From: Acidovorax sp. 1608163
Lineage (GTDB): Bacteria > Pseudomonadota > Gammaproteobacteria > Burkholderiales > Burkholderiaceae_C
Reading direction: 5' to 3'
DNA length: 64,000 nucleotides
Assembly (NCBI RefSeq): GCF_003669015.1
Contig: NZ_CP033069.1
Coordinates: 4,226,501 to 4,290,500 of the forward strand
The notes under the pieces are model-generated. The model made no database searches, was not told where the DNA came from, and saw nothing but the letters and a program-made list of their open reading frames with translations. Both the position numbers and the translations under genes were made by a program. Of this stretch, positions 61,794 through 64,000 are shown one piece after another. Numbering within the stretch: the stretch's first letter is position 1; every line of letters starts with the position of its first letter.

Positions 61794-62432
61794 ATGGAAG
61801 CCACCCGCATCATCGCCATCCGCCACGGGGAAACCGCCTGGAACGTGGACACCCGCTTGCAAGGGCACCTGGACATCCCGCTCAACGACACCGGCCTGTG
61901 GCAGGCGCGCCAGGCCGCCCTGGCGCTGGCCGATGAGCCCATCGACGCCATCTACAGCAGCGACCTGCAGCGCGCCTGGGTCACCGCCAGCGCCATTGCA
62001 GAGACCACCCGGGCCCCCCTCACCGCCCACCAGGGGCTGCGCGAGCGCAGCTTTGGCGTGCTGCAAGGCCACACGTTTGCAGAGCTGGAGGCCAAGGCCC
62101 CAGAGCAAGCCCACCGCTGGCGCAAGCGCGACCCAGACTTTGCCCCGCAGGATGGCGAATCGCTGATCGCCCTGCGCGAACGCATCACAGCCACCACGCA
62201 CGAGATCGCCGCCCAGCACCTGGGCGGGCAGATCGTGCTGGTAGCGCACGGCGGTGTGCTGGACGTGCTGTACCGCGCCGCCACCCGCCAAGACATCCAA
62301 GCCCCACGCACCTGGCTGCTGGGCAACGCCGCCATCAACCGCCTGCTGTGGACGCCCGACGGCCTCAGCCTGGTGGGCTGGGCCGACACACAGCACCTGG
62401 ACCAAGCTGCACGCGATGAAAGCCACACCTGA
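61794..62432 (+). CDS. Histidine phosphatase (phosphoglycerate-mutase-like)
   Basis: 212 residues. Catalytic RHGETAWNVDTRLQGHLDIP with the phospho-His, LRERSFGVLQG with the catalytic Glu nearby, and VAHGGVLDVLYRAA with the second His. Such enzymes range from cofactor-dependent mutase to phosphatases such as CobC; substrate cannot be decided. The start is seven bases after the lipoprotein stop; the end overlaps the next gene by 17 bases. Confidence 0.9.
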   Translation: MEATRIIAIRHGETAWNVDTRLQGHLDIPLNDTGLWQARQAALALADEPIDAIYSSDLQRAWVTASAIAETTRAPLTAHQGLRERSFGVLQGHTFAELEAKAPEQAHRWRKRDPDFAPQDGESLIALRERITATTHEIAAQHLGGQIVLVAHGGVLDVLYRAATRQDIQAPRTWLLGNAAINRLLWTPDGLSLVGWADTQHLDQAARDESHT

Positions 62433-63585
62433 AGCCCTGACCTCTCTCATCGGCCAGCGTGTCGACCAGATCGACACCCCAGCACTCGTCATTGACCTGG
62501 ACGCGATGGACCGCAACATCCAGCGCATGGCCGAGTTTGCCCGCAAGCACCAGGTGCGCTGGCGGCCCCACGCCAAGATGCACAAAAGCGCCGAGCTGGC
62601 CTTGTTGATGCAACAGGCCGGTGCGCAGGGCGTGTGTGTGCAAAAGGTGTCGGAGGCCGAAGCCATGGCGGCCGGAGGCGTGCTGGACATCACCATCACC
62701 AACGAAGTGATTGCCATGCCCAAGCTGCACCGCGCAGCGCGGCTGGCCGCAGCACTGGCCAGCCGTGGTGGGCGCCTGGCCGTGTGTGTGGACAGCACCG
62801 AAGGCATTGAGCGTCTGGCAGAGGCCATCGCCCTTTCGGGCAGCGAGGCAGGCATGGACGTGCTGGTTGAAATCGATGTGGGCCAGGGCCGCTGCGGCGT
62901 ACCCCCCGGTGAAAGCGCCGTGGCCCTGGCTTTGGCCGTGGCCCGGCACCCAAGGCTGCGCTTCGCTGGCCTGCAGGCCTACCACGGCCGCGCCCAACAC
63001 CTGGCCACCGCCGCAGAGCGGCGCGAAGCCATCGCCCAGGTGGTGCAACAGGCAGCCCACACGCGCGACCTGATCGTCGCAGCGGGGCTGCCCGTTCCGC
63101 TGGTCACGGGCTCTGGCACCGGCACCCTGGTACACGAAGCGGCCAGCGGCGTGTATGGCGAACTGCAGGCGGGGTCGTTCCTCTTCATGGACGCCGACTA
63201 CGCCCGCAACGAACGCGAGCCCGCCCAACCCGCGTTTGAGCACGCCCTGTTCGTCAAGACCCAGGTGATTTCGGCGCGAGACAGCCACGCCGTGTGCGAC
63301 GCAGGCCACAAGAGCCACGCCATCGACTCAGGCCTGCCCACCGTGGGCCAACTATCGACCGGCCGTGCGCTGCGCTACGCCAATGGCGGTGACGAGCACG
63401 GCCTGCTGTATGCAGAAGGTGACAAAGCCCGCCTACCCGCCCTGGGCCGCATGCTGTGGCTGATCCCCGGACACTGCGACCCCACGGTGAATCTGTACGA
63501 TTTCATGATCGGGGTGCGGGGTGGGTTGGGGCTGGGAACGGTGGAGCGCATCATCCGTGTGGATGCGCGGGGTGCGCTGACCTGA
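62416..63585 (+). CDS. PLP-dependent D-threonine aldolase / DSD1-like enzyme
   Basis: 389 residues. Alanine-racemase-type N-terminal barrel: IDTPALVIDLDAMDRNIQRM, RWRPHAKMHKSAELALLMQQ with the PLP lysine in the RPHxKxHK motif, and the C-terminal zinc region LIPGHCDPTVNLYD (His and Cys ligands). This is the pattern of D-threonine aldolase and D-serine dehydratase DSD1. Starts inside the end of the phosphatase gene. Which D-amino acid it uses is unknown. Confidence 0.9.
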   Translation: MKATPEALTSLIGQRVDQIDTPALVIDLDAMDRNIQRMAEFARKHQVRWRPHAKMHKSAELALLMQQAGAQGVCVQKVSEAEAMAAGGVLDITITNEVIAMPKLHRAARLAAALASRGGRLAVCVDSTEGIERLAEAIALSGSEAGMDVLVEIDVGQGRCGVPPGESAVALALAVARHPRLRFAGLQAYHGRAQHLATAAERREAIAQVVQQAAHTRDLIVAAGLPVPLVTGSGTGTLVHEAASGVYGELQAGSFLFMDADYARNEREPAQPAFEHALFVKTQVISARDSHAVCDAGHKSHAIDSGLPTVGQLSTGRALRYANGGDEHGLLYAEGDKARLPALGRMLWLIPGHCDPTVNLYDFMIGVRGGLGLGTVERIIRVDARGALT

Positions 63586-63661
63586 AAGGCGCTTGGCCTT
63601 GCCCGTTCAGAATGGAAGGCTCCGCGCGGCCTCCTGGGCGACTGCCTCAGGCCCAACGTTG

Positions 63662-64000
63662 TCAGGCAGCGCCCGGTGCCCCATCAAACAGCCCATAACC
63701 CCCTGACGCTGGAGGCGAAACCCCCAGATGCCGAAAAGCCGCCAGTGTGGCAATGCGCCCGCGGGGCGTGCGCTGCAAATAGCCTTGTTGGATGAGGTAA
63801 GGTTCAATCACGTCTTCGATGGTGCCAGCCTCTTCGCCAATGCTCGCCGCGATGTTGTCGAGCCCCACAGGCCCGCCATCGAAGCGGTGAATCACCGCCT
63901 CCAGCAGCTTGCGGTCCATCACATCGAAGCCCTGTGGGTCCACGTCCAGCATGGCCAGGGCACGGTTGGCAATATCGACGGTGATGCGGCCATCGCCCTT
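63662..64000 (-). CDS. ruvB: Holliday junction DNA helicase RuvB, C-terminal part (cut by window edge)
   Basis: The frame is open to the last base. The visible 112 residues cover the end of the lid domain and the winged-helix domain: [80 protein letters not shown]. This matches RuvB closely. The methionine at 63952 is internal. Confidence 0.95.
   Translation of the reverse strand, partial: KGDGRITVDIANRALAMLDVDPQGFDVMDRKLLEAVIHRFDGGPVGLDNIAASIGEEAGTIEDVIEPYLIQQGYLQRTPRGRIATLAAFRHLGVSPPASGGYGLFDGAPGAA

Overview
The window is a high-GC, gene-dense chromosomal stretch that looks like a betaproteobacterium of the Comamonadaceae, close to Acidovorax. This rests on gene content and order (corC-lnt; glyQ-glyS-gmhB-plsC; slt next to the formyltetrahydrofolate ligase and cca; MidA-type methyltransferase next to an FolM-like reductase, folB and ttcA), on two Bug/TctC receptors, and on several dispersed repeat families I associate with this group. 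No rRNA, tRNA, CRISPR array, IS element or prophage gene was found; most of the window is core chromosome with a few accessory operons.

Layout. 1-2.5 kb: end of a phasin gene, a TetR regulator and a TPR protein, then two REP-like hairpins. 2.6-10.7 kb: coaX and kbp, then a leftward chain glyQ - ABM protein - glyS - gmhB - plsC - metallopeptidase - rhodanese. 11-15.3 kb: periplasmic asparaginase with a divergent LysR gene, and fabA-fabB. 15.5-18.9 kb: corC-lnt and a GNAT gene. 19.2-21.8 kb: an ABC ATPase, a permease and a membrane-anchored protein. 22-25.8 kb: Lrp regulator, hpd, a Bug receptor and phhA, which form the phenylalanine/tyrosine to homogentisate route. 25.8-28.7 kb: a membrane-anchored alpha/beta hydrolase and fadD. 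29-35.3 kb: a complete ribose operon rbsBACRKD behind a perfect 26-bp palindromic operator. 35.6-36.5 kb: a frameshifted metallo-beta-lactamase-fold gene between two copies of a 90-bp palindrome. 36.8-43.4 kb: slt, formyltetrahydrofolate ligase, GST, NIPSNAP, cca and GNAT genes. 43.6-47.5 kb: a sigF-nrsF / bufferin system. 47.7-49 kb: small genes including trxC. 49-54 kb: a sulfonate-type ABC transporter with two paralogous binding proteins and a TauD dioxygenase. 54.2-57.6 kb: a DUF3604 protein with a Bug receptor. 57.7-64 kb: MidA-like methyltransferase, FolM-like reductase, folB, ttcA, a lipoprotein, a phosphatase, a D-threonine-aldolase-like enzyme and the 3' end of ruvB.

Two things stand out. 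First, a palindromic repeat built around AGCGCTT-N7-AAGCGCT occurs about nine times in 64 kb. Some copies are intergenic and one forms a textbook terminator, but five lie in frame inside protein-coding genes (a metallopeptidase, lnt, rbsA, cca and the FolM-like reductase) and a sixth, fragmentary copy may lie in the MidA gene. This resembles the coding-region-invading palindromic elements of Rickettsia. Second, the metal-stress bufferin operon (DUF2282 RiPP precursor, DUF692 MNIO enzyme, DUF2063 partner, DoxX) is divergent from sigF-nrsF, and the 200-bp gap carries two head-to-head exact GTAACC-N16-CGAA promoters, one for each operon. Further repeat families sit at gene 3' ends, and one copy even supplies the stop codon of fadD.
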